Source of the DNA: Streptomyces aurantiacus
GTDB taxonomy: Bacteria > Actinomycetota > Actinomycetes > Streptomycetales > Streptomycetaceae
Length of the DNA: 35,498 bases
Direction: 5' to 3'
NCBI RefSeq assembly: GCF_001418335.1
Contig: NZ_LIPP01000043.1
Coordinates: 1-35,498, forward strand
Positions 8,965-17,026 of the stretch are shown here, in pieces; positions within the stretch are counted from its first letter, which is position 1, and every line of letters starts with the position of its first letter. Made by a program: the position numbers and the translations under genes. A model generated the notes under the pieces. It had not been told where the DNA came from and searched no databases. It saw only the letters and a program-made list of their open reading frames with translations.

Positions 8965-9721
8965 GAAGCCGACCGCTGCGAGGCTCGCGCCGCCCTTGGA
9001 CCGGTCGGAGGGAGAAGAGGCCGCCTCCCGACCGGTCGAACGGCGGCGTGAAATGTTCGAACGAGTTGTGCTGTCAGCCCTCCGAGTTCGGTTCGGGGAG
9101 AACCGTGTGTTCCTGTGCGATCTCGCGGCGGCGTCAGATCGTGACGTGCGCGTGACCGCACAGTCAGTCACCGTGGGACGGTGGTTGAGACTGGATTGAC
9201 CGTAAAACACACGAAGTGCTGTCTGGCTTGACATGACCGATCGTGCGCGGTCGCAACTAATGTGACGAAAGAGCGCCACAGTGACCCTGCACCCGGATAG
9301 GCTGCCCCGCGCACCCCACGTTCGAGTCCCCGCACGTGGGTGGACCGGTCAACCCGGCCTGCTCGTGCGCGGGTTCAGCAGAGTCCCAGCGCGAGAGACA
9401 TACCGTCCGGTCTGACGCTTCACCCCTCACCGAGACCCGGTGAACCCAGTCCGCCCCGGAAGGCTTCACGCAGCCGGGCACCGATCAACCTTGGCGTCCA
9501 CCTCCGGCCCGTACGTGCAGTGCGGTCCTTCGGTACGGCGCCCCGAACCCCCGTCAGGGCAGCCTCGGTTTGAACTCGGCACCGAACACCACGCACCACG
9601 GACTCCCCAGCCGTGTGCCGCGGACGGCACCATCACGGCCTGCCGGTCCGGCCGGGATCGTGCCCCCCGGTGCACCGCCGGCCCCGAGTTCCGCCGACTG
9701 CCTTTCATCCAGTGAGGAACG
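8965..9721. other. 757-bp intergenic region: terminator plus long upstream region of the sugar-binding protein gene
   Basis: No convincing gene is seen. It begins with a terminator hairpin (8999-9037). A TTGACA hexamer lies at 9228-9233, followed by an 18-bp inverted repeat GACCG-N8-CGGTC at 9235-9252, but the nearest -10-like sequence (TAATGT, 9258) is spaced too far for a standard promoter. Another -10-like TAGGCT is at 9298-9303. A short hairpin CCCACGT-N12-ACGTGGG lies at 9315-9340. If transcription starts near 9265-9310, the leader of the downstream gene is over 400 nt. Confidence 0.5.
8999..9037 (+). terminator. Probable terminator after the amidohydrolase
   Basis: GACCGGTCGG (8999-9008) pairs perfectly with CCGACCGGTC (9028-9037); the 19-nt loop can extend pairing through AGG/CCT. 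It lies 34 bp after the stop codon with no U-run, as is usual in Streptomyces. Each arm also contains the self-complementary GACCGGTC. Confidence 0.65.
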
Positions 9722-10819
9722 ATGAGCATGCGCGCCCGCACCACCGTAGCTGCGGCCATTTCGACGGTCCTGTCCATATCTCTCACCGCGTGCAGTGGAG
9801 ACTCCGACACCGGCAGCGACGGCAAGGCCGCGTCCGTGGGCATCGCCATGCCCACGAAGACATCACAGCGGTGGATCAACGACGGCCAGAACATGGCCGA
9901 CGAGCTCAAGGGGTTCGGCTACACCACCACCCTCAAGTACGCCGACAACGACCCGAAGAACCAGGTCGCGCAGGTCGAGGCCATGCTTGAGAGCGGTGTC
10001 GACGCCCTGGTCATCGCCTCCGTGGACGGAAAGGTCTTCAACGACGTCCTGGCGAAGGCAAAAGCGGCCGACGTGCCGGTGATCTCCTACGACCGGCTGA
10101 TCCTCGGCACCCCCAACGTCGACTACTACGCGTCCTTCGACAACCTGAAGGTCGGCACCCTGCAGGCCGACTTCCTCGTGGAGGGGCTCGGACTCGTCAA
10201 CGGCAGCCGCAAGGGCCCGTTCAACGTGGAACTCTTCGCGGGTTCCGCCGACGACAACAACACGCGTTACTTCTACCGGGCCTCCATGGAGGTCCTGGAG
10301 CCGTACATCCAGAGCGGCGACCTGATCGTCAGATCGGGGGAGACCGAGATGAAGGAGATGACCACTCTGCGCTGGGACGGTCCCACGGCGGAGAGGCGCA
10401 TGAACAAGCTGCTCGACACGGACTACGCCGACCAGGACATCGACGCGGTCCTGTCCCCGTACGACGGTATGTCGCTCGGCATCATCAAGGCGCTCAAGAA
10501 GCATGGTTACGGCTCCCCGGGCAAGCCGCTGCCCATCGTCACGGGGCAGGACGCCGAGGTGCCCTCGATTCAGTCGCTCGTGGACGGCGATCAGGCGCAG
10601 ACCGTCTACAAGGACACCCGCGAGCTGGCGCTCGTCACCGCGTACATGGTCAACTCCATGGTCCACGACAACAAGCCGGCACTCAACGACACCAGGACGT
10701 ACAACAACGGGAAGAAGGTCGTTCCCGCGTACCTCCTGGAGCCGGTGAGCGTCGACAAGTCCAACTACAAGCAGGTGCTCATCGATTCGGGCTACCTGAA
10801 GAAGAGTGACCTGGACTGA
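9722..10819 (+). CDS. ChvE-like multiple-sugar ABC substrate-binding lipoprotein (orphan)
   Basis: A 365-residue periplasmic-binding-protein fold of the ChvE/MmsB monosaccharide family. The lipoprotein signal ends in a lipobox with Cys24 (LTAC), so it should be anchored outside the membrane. The family pattern is clear: VGIAMPTKTSQRWINDG, then YADNDPKNQVAQVEAML, DALVIASVDG, VPVISYDRL, VTGQDAEVPSIQSLVDG, and QTVYKDTRELA. ATG 9722 follows GAGGAACG at 9713-9720. ChvE-type genes are normally followed by an ATPase and a permease gene (gguA/gguB). Here a terminator and a convergent gene follow instead, so the protein must use a transporter coded elsewhere or act as a sensor or scavenger. Confidence 0.93.
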   Translation: MSMRARTTVAAAISTVLSISLTACSGDSDTGSDGKAASVGIAMPTKTSQRWINDGQNMADELKGFGYTTTLKYADNDPKNQVAQVEAMLESGVDALVIASVDGKVFNDVLAKAKAADVPVISYDRLILGTPNVDYYASFDNLKVGTLQADFLVEGLGLVNGSRKGPFNVELFAGSADDNNTRYFYRASMEVLEPYIQSGDLIVRSGETEMKEMTTLRWDGPTAERRMNKLLDTDYADQDIDAVLSPYDGMSLGIIKALKKHGYGSPGKPLPIVTGQDAEVPSIQSLVDGDQAQTVYKDTRELALVTAYMVNSMVHDNKPALNDTRTYNNGKKVVPAYLLEPVSVDKSNYKQVLIDSGYLKKSDLD

Positions 10820-10834
10820 GCCACGCACGGGTAC

Positions 10835-10862
10835 GGGGCGGGGAGAGGGATCTCCCCGCCCC
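10835..10862. terminator. Bidirectional terminator hairpin
   Basis: GGGGCGGGGAG (10835-10845) and CTCCCCGCCCC (10852-10862) form an 11-bp perfect stem with a 6-nt loop. It lies between the convergent sugar-binding protein and secreted-protein genes and can serve both. Confidence 0.85.
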
Positions 10863-10889
10863 CTACGCGTATCCGCATTCCTGGCCGGG

Positions 10890-11940
<1,051 letters not shown>

Positions 11941-12100
11941 GACACCGCAAGGGAATTGACGTGGAGTCAGAGGTCGGGCCGGATGGTCCGCGGTTCCGCG
12001 ACGCGTCGGTTCCGGGCTGCGCGGCAGGACTCTTTCCGGTGTCGCGGAAGGGTCCTCCATGGCTTCGTCACATCTCCGACTTCCTATTTGCACAAGGTGC

Positions 12101-12130
12101 TTGACCCTCGCCGCTTACCGCGGGTAACTT
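12101..12130 (+). promoter_or_regulatory. Promoter for DUF6230-DUF6114 with overlapping palindromic operator
   Basis: TTGACC (12101-12106) and TAACTT (12125-12130) are separated by 18 bp, a good vegetative promoter. A perfect 13-bp palindrome TTACC-GCG-GGTAA (12115-12127) covers the spacer and runs into the -10 box, a repressor-like position. The cognate regulator is not evident in the window. Predicted transcription begins near 12137, leaving a leader of about 140 nt. Confidence 0.6.
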
Positions 12131-12274
12131 CCGTCGCGGCTACTGCTGCGTAACGAGAAAGCCCTTGCACCCACCGGGAGGTGTCAGGAGGCGTGCGCCG
12201 CATTCGCTGTCCGCGCCAGGACAACGTGCCACCTGTTGTCCCACCTCACGTTGACCATGCCCTGGGAGCAGAAA

Positions 12275-12958
12275 ATGGCCTTGCCCTCGGACGCCGGCTC
12301 GTCCGCCGGTTCCACCCCTGAGCCGTCCGAAGTGCCGGAAAGCGGTTCCCTGTCGGACGGCCCCGAGAGACGGGGGCGGGTCCGTCTGCGCCGCGCCGCG
12401 GTGATGGCGGTTCCTGCCACCGCGATCGCCGCCGGCCTCATGATTCTCACCGCCCAGGGTGCCCTGGGTGTGCAGTTCGCGATATCCGGTATGGCGTTCA
12501 CGGTCACCGCGACGAACCTCGACGGCCGGGGCTTCGAGCAGTTCGGTGCCCTCGACCAGATGGCCGAGGGGAGCCCGAACGAGGGCGACACCGGCGGCCA
12601 GGTCCTCGTGGTGGTCTCCGCGATCAAGAACGCGACACTCACCAAGCTGTGCCAGAGCGTCGACCTCGGCGGCACCAACCTGCTCATCACGGCGGGCCAG
12701 GGCGCCCAGAAGGTGACCGCCACCGACCTCACCACCGACTCCACCGAGCTCACGGGCGACGCGGCCTTCGGCAACATCGAGATCGGCAACGACGCGAGTA
12801 CCCTCGACAAGGCCGGCGTACAGGGCCCCAAGGGTGTCTTCAGCCAACAGGCCGACACCGTCAAGATCGCCAATCTGCGGCAGACCAACTACGCCACCAC
12901 GGCAGCGGTGTTCAAGCTTCCCGGGCTGCGGCTCCGCTTCAGCGAGCAGGGCTGCTGA
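12275..12958 (+). CDS. DUF6230 family membrane-anchored protein
   Basis: A 227-residue protein with an acidic, Ser/Pro-rich cytoplasmic N-terminus, a basic RRGRVRLRR stop-transfer signal, one transmembrane helix (about residues 41-65) and an exported domain beginning VQFAISGMAFTVTATNL. This matches the Streptomyces DUF6230 family, sometimes labelled cholesterol esterase without biochemical support that I know of; no Ser-hydrolase motif is visible. ATG 12275 is preferred over an in-frame ATG at 12257 because GGGAG at 12263-12267 is correctly spaced. Its stop overlaps the next start by one base, so the two proteins are translationally coupled and probably act together. Confidence 0.88.
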   Translation: MALPSDAGSSAGSTPEPSEVPESGSLSDGPERRGRVRLRRAAVMAVPATAIAAGLMILTAQGALGVQFAISGMAFTVTATNLDGRGFEQFGALDQMAEGSPNEGDTGGQVLVVVSAIKNATLTKLCQSVDLGGTNLLITAGQGAQKVTATDLTTDSTELTGDAAFGNIEIGNDASTLDKAGVQGPKGVFSQQADTVKIANLRQTNYATTAAVFKLPGLRLRFSEQGC

Positions 12959-13353
12959 TGGCGGCCTTACGGCGCTGGCGCGCGGCCCGTCCGTTCTGGG
13001 GCGGGCTGCTGCTCACGCTGGGCGGGACGGAGATCCTCCTCACGGAGAAGGCATCGCTGAAGGTCGTCATGCACATCGGCATGCAGGGCCTGGCCGGCTA
13101 TCTCCTGCCGGTCCTGATGCTGGTCTGCGGACTGCTGGTCCTCTTCAACCCCGCGCAGCGCCTCTTCTACTCGATCTGCGGCGTCCTGCTCTCCCTGGGC
13201 ACCTGGCTCACCTCGAACCTGGGCGGCTTCCTCATCGGACTCCTCCTCGGCGTCGTGGGCAGCTGCCTCACCTTCGGCTGGCTGCCGGACCAGGAACCGC
13301 GCCGCGCCCGTTCGTGGCGGCGCCGCAACCGGGTGCCGGTGCACCATCCGTGA
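12958..13353 (+). CDS. DUF6114 family four-helix membrane protein (TTA codon)
   Basis: A 131-residue integral membrane protein with about four transmembrane segments (FWGGLLLTLGGTEILL; LLPVLMLVCGLLVLF; FYSICGVLLSLGTWLT; GGFLIGLLLGVVGSCLTF) and a basic cytoplasmic tail. It matches DUF6114, the constant partner of DUF6230 in Streptomyces. The start codon shares one base with the upstream stop (TGATG). Codon 4 is TTA (12967-12969), the rare leucine codon read by the bldA tRNA, so its translation should depend on developmental stage. Function unknown; a membrane complex with the DUF6230 protein is inferred. Confidence 0.88.
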   Translation: MAALRRWRAARPFWGGLLLTLGGTEILLTEKASLKVVMHIGMQGLAGYLLPVLMLVCGLLVLFNPAQRLFYSICGVLLSLGTWLTSNLGGFLIGLLLGVVGSCLTFGWLPDQEPRRARSWRRRNRVPVHHP

Positions 13354-13359
13354 CGTGCC

Positions 13360-13385
13360 GGGGGCGCCGTCGACGCGGCGCCCCC
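13360..13385. terminator. Bidirectional terminator hairpin
   Basis: GGGGGCGCCG (13360-13369) pairs perfectly with CGGCGCCCCC (13376-13385) around a 6-nt loop, 6 bp after the DUF6114 stop and facing the convergent AlkB gene. Confidence 0.85.
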
Positions 13386-13431
13386 CAGTCGCCCCCCAGT
13401 CGCTCCCCAAGTCACCGCACAGTCACCGCAC
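13381..13431. repeat. Two short tandem repeats at the AlkB stop codon
   Basis: CCCCCCAGTCG occurs twice in tandem (13381-13402) and AGTCACCGCAC twice in tandem (13410-13431). The AlkB stop (TCA on the plus strand, 13423-13425) is inside the second 11-bp array, and the other copy supplies a second stop trinucleotide 11 nt away in a different frame. Confidence 0.8.
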
Positions 13432-14049
13432 GCCGTGCGGCCGGAACTGGATGCTGACGCGAGGGCCCGCCGCCCGTGCGCTCTTAGGGATCGCGTGTTC
13501 CCAGGTGCGCTGGCAGGAACCGCCCATCACGATCAGGTCGCCGTGCCCGAGCGGGCGCCGTACCGCGGCACCGCCGCGCCGGGGTCGCAGGAGCAGGTCC
13601 CGCGGAGCTCCCACGGAGACGATGGCGACCATCGTGTCCCGGTGTGCGCCGCGACCGGTCCGGTCCCCGTGCCAGGCCACGCTGTCCCGGCCGTCCCGGT
13701 AGTAGCAGAGCCCGGCGGTGGTGAAGGGTTCCCCCAGCTCCTCCGCGTAGTGGTCGGACAGGGCGTTCCGTGCCTCGTCCAGAACGGGATGCGGCAGCGG
13801 GTCGTCGGCGCCGTAGAAGGCCAGCAGTCGCGGTACGGCCACCACCTGCTCGTACATCTGGCGTCGCTCGGCCCGCCAGGGGACCTCGTCGGCGAGCCGC
13901 GCGAAGAGCGGGTCCGCGCCGTGGAGCCAGCCGGGCAGTAGATCGATCCACGCCCCGTCGCCGAGCACGGTCCGGCGCAGCCCGGCGAGCGAGCCGAGGC
14001 GGATGGCGTCGCTCTGGTCGAAGAGTGATCCCTGGAGATGCGTGGACAT
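13423..14049 (-). CDS. AlkB-type 2-oxoglutarate/Fe(II) dioxygenase
   Basis: A 208-residue AlkB-family protein expected to remove alkyl groups from nucleic acid bases by oxidation. The iron ligands are His127 and Asp129 (WHGD) and His185 (WEHAIPK); the 2-oxoglutarate-binding arginines are Arg197 and Arg203 in RVSIQFR. The GLCYYRDGRDSVAWHGD segment is typical of bacterial AlkB homologues. The gene is the last of three leftward genes (iron oxidase-like, CDGSH, AlkB), with 64 bp to the CDGSH stop; a TATTCGAATA palindrome in that gap suggests its own promoter or control. No SOS-type box was seen. Confidence 0.93.
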   Translation of the reverse strand: MSTHLQGSLFDQSDAIRLGSLAGLRRTVLGDGAWIDLLPGWLHGADPLFARLADEVPWRAERRQMYEQVVAVPRLLAFYGADDPLPHPVLDEARNALSDHYAEELGEPFTTAGLCYYRDGRDSVAWHGDRTGRGAHRDTMVAIVSVGAPRDLLLRPRRGGAAVRRPLGHGDLIVMGGSCQRTWEHAIPKSARAAGPRVSIQFRPHGVR

Positions 14050-14066
14050 GTTTCCAGGTTACCGCG

Positions 14067-14076
14067 TATTCGAATA
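14067..14076. promoter_or_regulatory. AT-rich palindrome upstream of AlkB
   Basis: TATTCGAATA is a perfect 10-bp palindrome in an AT-rich patch, 18 bp upstream of the AlkB start. Minus-strand TATATT and TAACCT sequences around it could be -10 boxes, but no good -35 is visible. Confidence 0.35.
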
Positions 14077-14113
14077 TACGTGCGAGCGCGATATGTCTGG
14101 ACGCGACCGCGCT

Positions 14114-14338
14114 TCAGTGGTCGGAACCTGGGTGCGCGGTCGGGGAGCGGCGGCGATGGCTGGTGTCGCACCAGGGATGGATGCGGCTGCGCCGGCAGGT
14201 GCACAGGGCCACGCAGAAACGGTCGGAGGACACGGTCGTACCGTCCTCCAGGACGACTTCGACCGGCCCTTCGACGAGCAGGGGCCCCTCACGGCGGGCG
14301 ACGATCCGACGCGGGCGTTCGGCGGGGGAGTCGGTCAC
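14114..14338 (-). CDS. CDGSH-type iron-sulfur protein
   Basis: A 74-residue protein carrying one CDGSH zinc-finger-like motif, which binds a 2Fe-2S cluster through three Cys and one His: Cys46, Cys48, Cys57 and His61, in the order CTC-x2-S-x3-P-x-CDTSH. The usual Gly after CD is Thr here. GTG 14338 is used with an AGGTGGTG-like ribosome site just upstream. It lies 51 bp after the haem-oxygenase-like gene and upstream of AlkB on the same strand. The pairing with an iron-containing redox enzyme suggests electron transfer to it or cluster/iron handling; that is inference. Confidence 0.9.
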   Translation of the reverse strand: MTDSPAERPRRIVARREGPLLVEGPVEVVLEDGTTVSSDRFCVALCTCRRSRIHPWCDTSHRRRSPTAHPGSDH

Positions 14339-14389
14339 GGCCGTTCACCACCTTTCCTTCCCTCGCACGGCTCACAGAGTTGACACAGC

Positions 14390-15409
14390 TCACACGGGTG
14401 TCCGCAGGGACGACCGGCCGGACCGCCAAGCCTCCAGCAGCCGGTCCGCGAGGCGGTCCTCCAGCCATCCGGTGGCGTCGACGCCGAACGCGATGTCACC
14501 GTCGAGATGCGGTTCCACCTCCAGCAGGCCGGCGACGACCTCACGGCGTACGACCTGTTCGTGCACCGCGTCGGCCTCGACGTGCTCGGTGTAGAAGTGC
14601 TCGGCCGCCGGACCCGCGCCGGTCCGCCGCATCGCGCTCGCGAGCCGCCTTGAGCCCGGGGAGGAAGTCGTCTCCACGGCGGCGAAGTGGCCCACCAGCG
14701 CGCCGCGCAGCGTCCGGTGCAGACCGAAGAGGGACATCAGATTGACGACGGCCAGCGCCTCGGCGCCGCTCGCGTCGACGTAGCGCCCGTACACCGGATC
14801 AAGGCCGAGGTCGGTCATCAGGTCCGCGAACAGCTGGGCGTGTACGCGCTCGGCGCGCCCCGCTCCGTACTCGTCGAACTCCACCGCCGCCATACCGGCC
14901 TTGGCACGCCCCCACAGGCGCGGCAGCACCCAGGCGTGCGGATCGGCCTCCTTGAGGTGGTAGACGGAGCGCTGGGCGGCGTACTCGCGCAGCTGCCACA
15001 ACTCGCCCTTGTCCTGGAGGAAATGGGAGACGCCCTCGCCGTCGACGGGCTCCACGAGCAGCTCGTCCAGCGCCTCGTCCGCGTGGTCGTGCCGGGTCGC
15101 CCCGGCGCGCAACGCCGTCAGGAACGGCTTCTCCAGTGCCGCGCGGACCCTCAGCAGATCCGGGTCCCACTCACGGGCCCCGTCGACGCCCGCGAAGCCC
15201 CGGTAGTGCAGCTCGTAACAGAGGTGGAGCGCGAGCTGGAGATCGTCGCCGAGCGGCTCGGCGCCGGCGAGGGAGGTCTCGTCGGGCAGCGGTCCTGTAC
15301 TGCGCAGATACTGGATGAGTGCCGAGGAGATCTCTCCGCGGCCCGGCGGGAGTTCCGGTCCCGCGACTTCCGCGACTTCGGTGACCGGGCGCTCGGCTAC
15401 AGGTTCCAT
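14390..15409 (-). CDS. Haem-oxygenase-like iron-containing redox enzyme (HDO-type)
   Basis: A 339-residue, all-helical protein matching the iron-containing redox enzyme/Haem_oxygenase_2 family. Members use a non-haem di-iron centre. Candidate ligands are Glu180 (EFDEYG) and His190 (ERVHAQLF) from one helix, and His276, Asp280 and His283 from EHVEADAVHEQ. The N-terminal extension is Pro/Glu-rich. Known relatives carry out desaturations, N-oxygenation or C-C cleavage, so the reaction cannot be assigned. It leads a leftward row with CDGSH and AlkB and is divergent from the sigma factor gene. A minus-strand GGGTAC (15419-15424) directly upstream is a possible SigB-type -10, without a good -35. 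Confidence 0.85.
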   Translation of the reverse strand: MEPVAERPVTEVAEVAGPELPPGRGEISSALIQYLRSTGPLPDETSLAGAEPLGDDLQLALHLCYELHYRGFAGVDGAREWDPDLLRVRAALEKPFLTALRAGATRHDHADEALDELLVEPVDGEGVSHFLQDKGELWQLREYAAQRSVYHLKEADPHAWVLPRLWGRAKAGMAAVEFDEYGAGRAERVHAQLFADLMTDLGLDPVYGRYVDASGAEALAVVNLMSLFGLHRTLRGALVGHFAAVETTSSPGSRRLASAMRRTGAGPAAEHFYTEHVEADAVHEQVVRREVVAGLLEVEPHLDGDIAFGVDATGWLEDRLADRLLEAWRSGRSSLRTPV

Positions 15410-15758
15410 GCGCGCCGGGTACCCGTGATCGGGAACGTCTACCTGCGCGGACGCGGACGGGGATGCGGACCCGGACTCGCGCCGGAGGCCCGGCCCGTAC
15501 GGCCGGCGGCGCGACGGCCCGGACTCAGGCCTCGCCGCTGCTCTGCACTCTCCATGACCAGCCGATTGCGGTACATCGTGTTATGAAATGAATAGTTTGG
15601 ACATGTCCCTTTTGGGGGAATTTATGCATAGTGCTTCGGACTGGAGGCACGCCCGAGGGAGCTGGCGAGCCAGGCCCCGGTTGTGTCCCGGCCGGCCCGA
15701 TCGCGCGCCCTCCCATGGTGACTGTTCCGTGAGCACCCCGAGGGAGATGCGACGCAGC
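15410..15758. other. 349-bp divergent intergenic region with a SigB-like promoter candidate
   Basis: The region separates the leftward iron-enzyme gene from the rightward sigma gene. Its middle (15570-15630) is conspicuously AT-rich for this genome. On the plus strand GTTT (15595-15598) is followed after 16 bp by GGGGAA (15615-15620), close to the GNNT-N14-16-GGGTAY promoter used by SigB-type sigma factors, which would fit autoregulation. An upstream in-frame ATG (15588) would extend the sigma protein through this region, but the extra residues do not look like a sigma N-terminus. Confidence 0.45.
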
Positions 15759-16655
15759 ATGCCGATCACCGTCAGAACGAAGCAGCATCCCCACGACGAC
15801 GCCCCCGACACGGCTGCGGCCTTCGAACGGCTCGCCACGCTGCCCGACGGGGCCGAGCGCCAAGCCCTGCGTGACGGACTGGTACAGGACTGGCTGCCCA
15901 TGGCGAACCGTATCGCCATGCGGTACCGGGGCAGGGGTGAGTCCGTCGAGGACCTCGCCCAGGTGGCGGCCCTCGGCCTCGTCAAAGCGGTCGACCGCTA
16001 CGACCCCGAGCGCGGCAACGCCTTCGAGAGCTACGCCATCCCGACCATCACCGGCGAGATCAAGCGCCACTTCCGTGACCACATGTGGGTTCTGCATGTG
16101 CCGCGGCGCGTCCAGGACCTGCGCAACCGGGTCCGCGCCGCCGCGAAGGAACTGTCGCAGACCATCCCGGGCCGCCGGCCCACCGTCGCCGAGATCGCCG
16201 CGCAGGCGCAGATGACCGAGGACGACGTACGGGCCGGGTTCGAGGCACTCGACAGCTTCACCGCGCTCTCCCTCGACGCCGAGCTGCCCGGCAGCGACGA
16301 CGGCTACGCGCTCGGTGACGCCCTCGGTGAGTTCGACACCGGTTACGACCTGGTCGTCGACCGGGAGGCCGTGAAGCCCTGCATCGCCGCGCTTCCCGAG
16401 CGCGAGCGGACCATTCTCTATCTGCGCTACTTCAGGGGTATGACCCAGGGCCGCATCGCGCAGCAGTTGGGCATCTCGCAGATGCATGTCTCGCGGCTGC
16501 TCAGCGGTTGCTGCGCCAAGGTCCGCGAAGAGGCCCTCGCGGATCACGATGATCCTGATCCTGATCCTGGTCGTGGTCCTGATCCTGCTCCGAATCCAGG
16601 TACCGGCCGCGATTCCGGTTCCGGTTCCGGTCGTGAGTCCGGCTCCCGGCCGTGA
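15759..16655 (+). CDS. SigB/SigF-type RNA polymerase sigma factor
   Basis: About 298 residues with sigma regions 2, 3 and 4 of the SigB/SigF/SigG stress and development group. Region 2 has VEDLAQVAALGLVKAVDRYD, then AFESYAIPTITGEIKRHFRD and the VPRRVQDLRNRV stretch. Region 4 has LPERERTILYLRYFRGMTQG, then IAQQLGISQMHVSRLL. ATG 15759 is chosen with AGGGAG at 15741-15746, although spacing is long; GTG 15729 is the main alternative. The last 30 or so residues are a low-complexity Asp-Pro then Gly-Ser tail encoded by degenerate GATCCT and GGTTCC repeats. No anti-sigma partner is adjacent, so control may be by unlinked partners. CsbD, a typical stress protein, follows. Confidence 0.93.
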   Translation: MPITVRTKQHPHDDAPDTAAAFERLATLPDGAERQALRDGLVQDWLPMANRIAMRYRGRGESVEDLAQVAALGLVKAVDRYDPERGNAFESYAIPTITGEIKRHFRDHMWVLHVPRRVQDLRNRVRAAAKELSQTIPGRRPTVAEIAAQAQMTEDDVRAGFEALDSFTALSLDAELPGSDDGYALGDALGEFDTGYDLVVDREAVKPCIAALPERERTILYLRYFRGMTQGRIAQQLGISQMHVSRLLSGCCAKVREEALADHDDPDPDPGRGPDPAPNPGTGRDSGSGSGRESGSRP

Positions 16656-16680
16656 GTGGGCCGTGAGTCGGCCGTGAGTC
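16648..16680 (+). repeat. 11-bp tandem repeat, three copies, spanning the sigma stop codon
   Basis: GGCCGTGAGTG, GGCCGTGAGTC, GGCCGTGAGTC lie head to tail. The first copy contains the sigma-factor stop codon (16653-16655). Because 11 is not a multiple of three, the TGA in the three copies falls in all three reading frames. Confidence 0.85.
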
Positions 16681-17026
16681 ACGGTCCCGGTCGCGGTTCC
16701 GGGTGTAGCACCGACCCAGCCGCCCGTCGCGGGGTGCTCCCGAGTCGGGCGGCTGTGTGGCGAGCTCACTGCCGAACCCTCCCGGGAGAGGTACGCCGGC
16801 GGCCTGCCACACGTCCGAAGTAACCACCAACGACCCGACAAAACACACTCGTCACGGGGCGCACCGCCGGGCTCGTCGGGAGCCGGACCGGCGTCTGACG
16901 TCATCCGGGGCCGACCGTGCCGATCCGCTGTCGCTCAGGGTGACGAGCCCTCACGGATTGCGAAGGGTGGGTGTCGGGCGCAGGGTGGAGACGCCAGTCC
17001 AACCCTCATCCGAAGGACGGAACGTC
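16656..17026. other. 371-bp region between sigma factor and CsbD
   Basis: It holds the end of the 11-bp tandem repeats and a terminator hairpin (16717-16755). The remaining 270 bp has no credible gene on either strand. A clear promoter for csbD could not be identified; GGGTGG at about 16964-16969 is only a weak SigB-like -10 candidate. Confidence 0.5.
16717..16755 (+). terminator. Probable terminator of the sigma factor gene
   Basis: CAGCCGCCCG (16717-16726) pairs with CGGGCGGCTG (16746-16755); the 19-nt loop contains a small GGG-TGCT-CCC inner stem. Confidence 0.7.

Noticed and set aside
7117..9279. A 720-codon open frame antisense to the propeller-amidohydrolase gene.
   Set aside because: It has shadow-frame composition (Arg, Gly, Val, His and Glu), no domain, and mirrors the GC-biased codon positions of the real gene.
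9315..9340. GTTCGAGTCC, resembling a tRNA T-loop.
   Set aside because: The flanks do not make a T-stem, and no acceptor, D or anticodon arm can be folded around it; the pairing present is CCCACGT/ACGTGGG.
14050..14113. An SOS (LexA) box upstream of AlkB.
   Set aside because: The actinobacterial GAAC-N4-GTTC pattern is absent; the palindrome present is TATTCGAATA.
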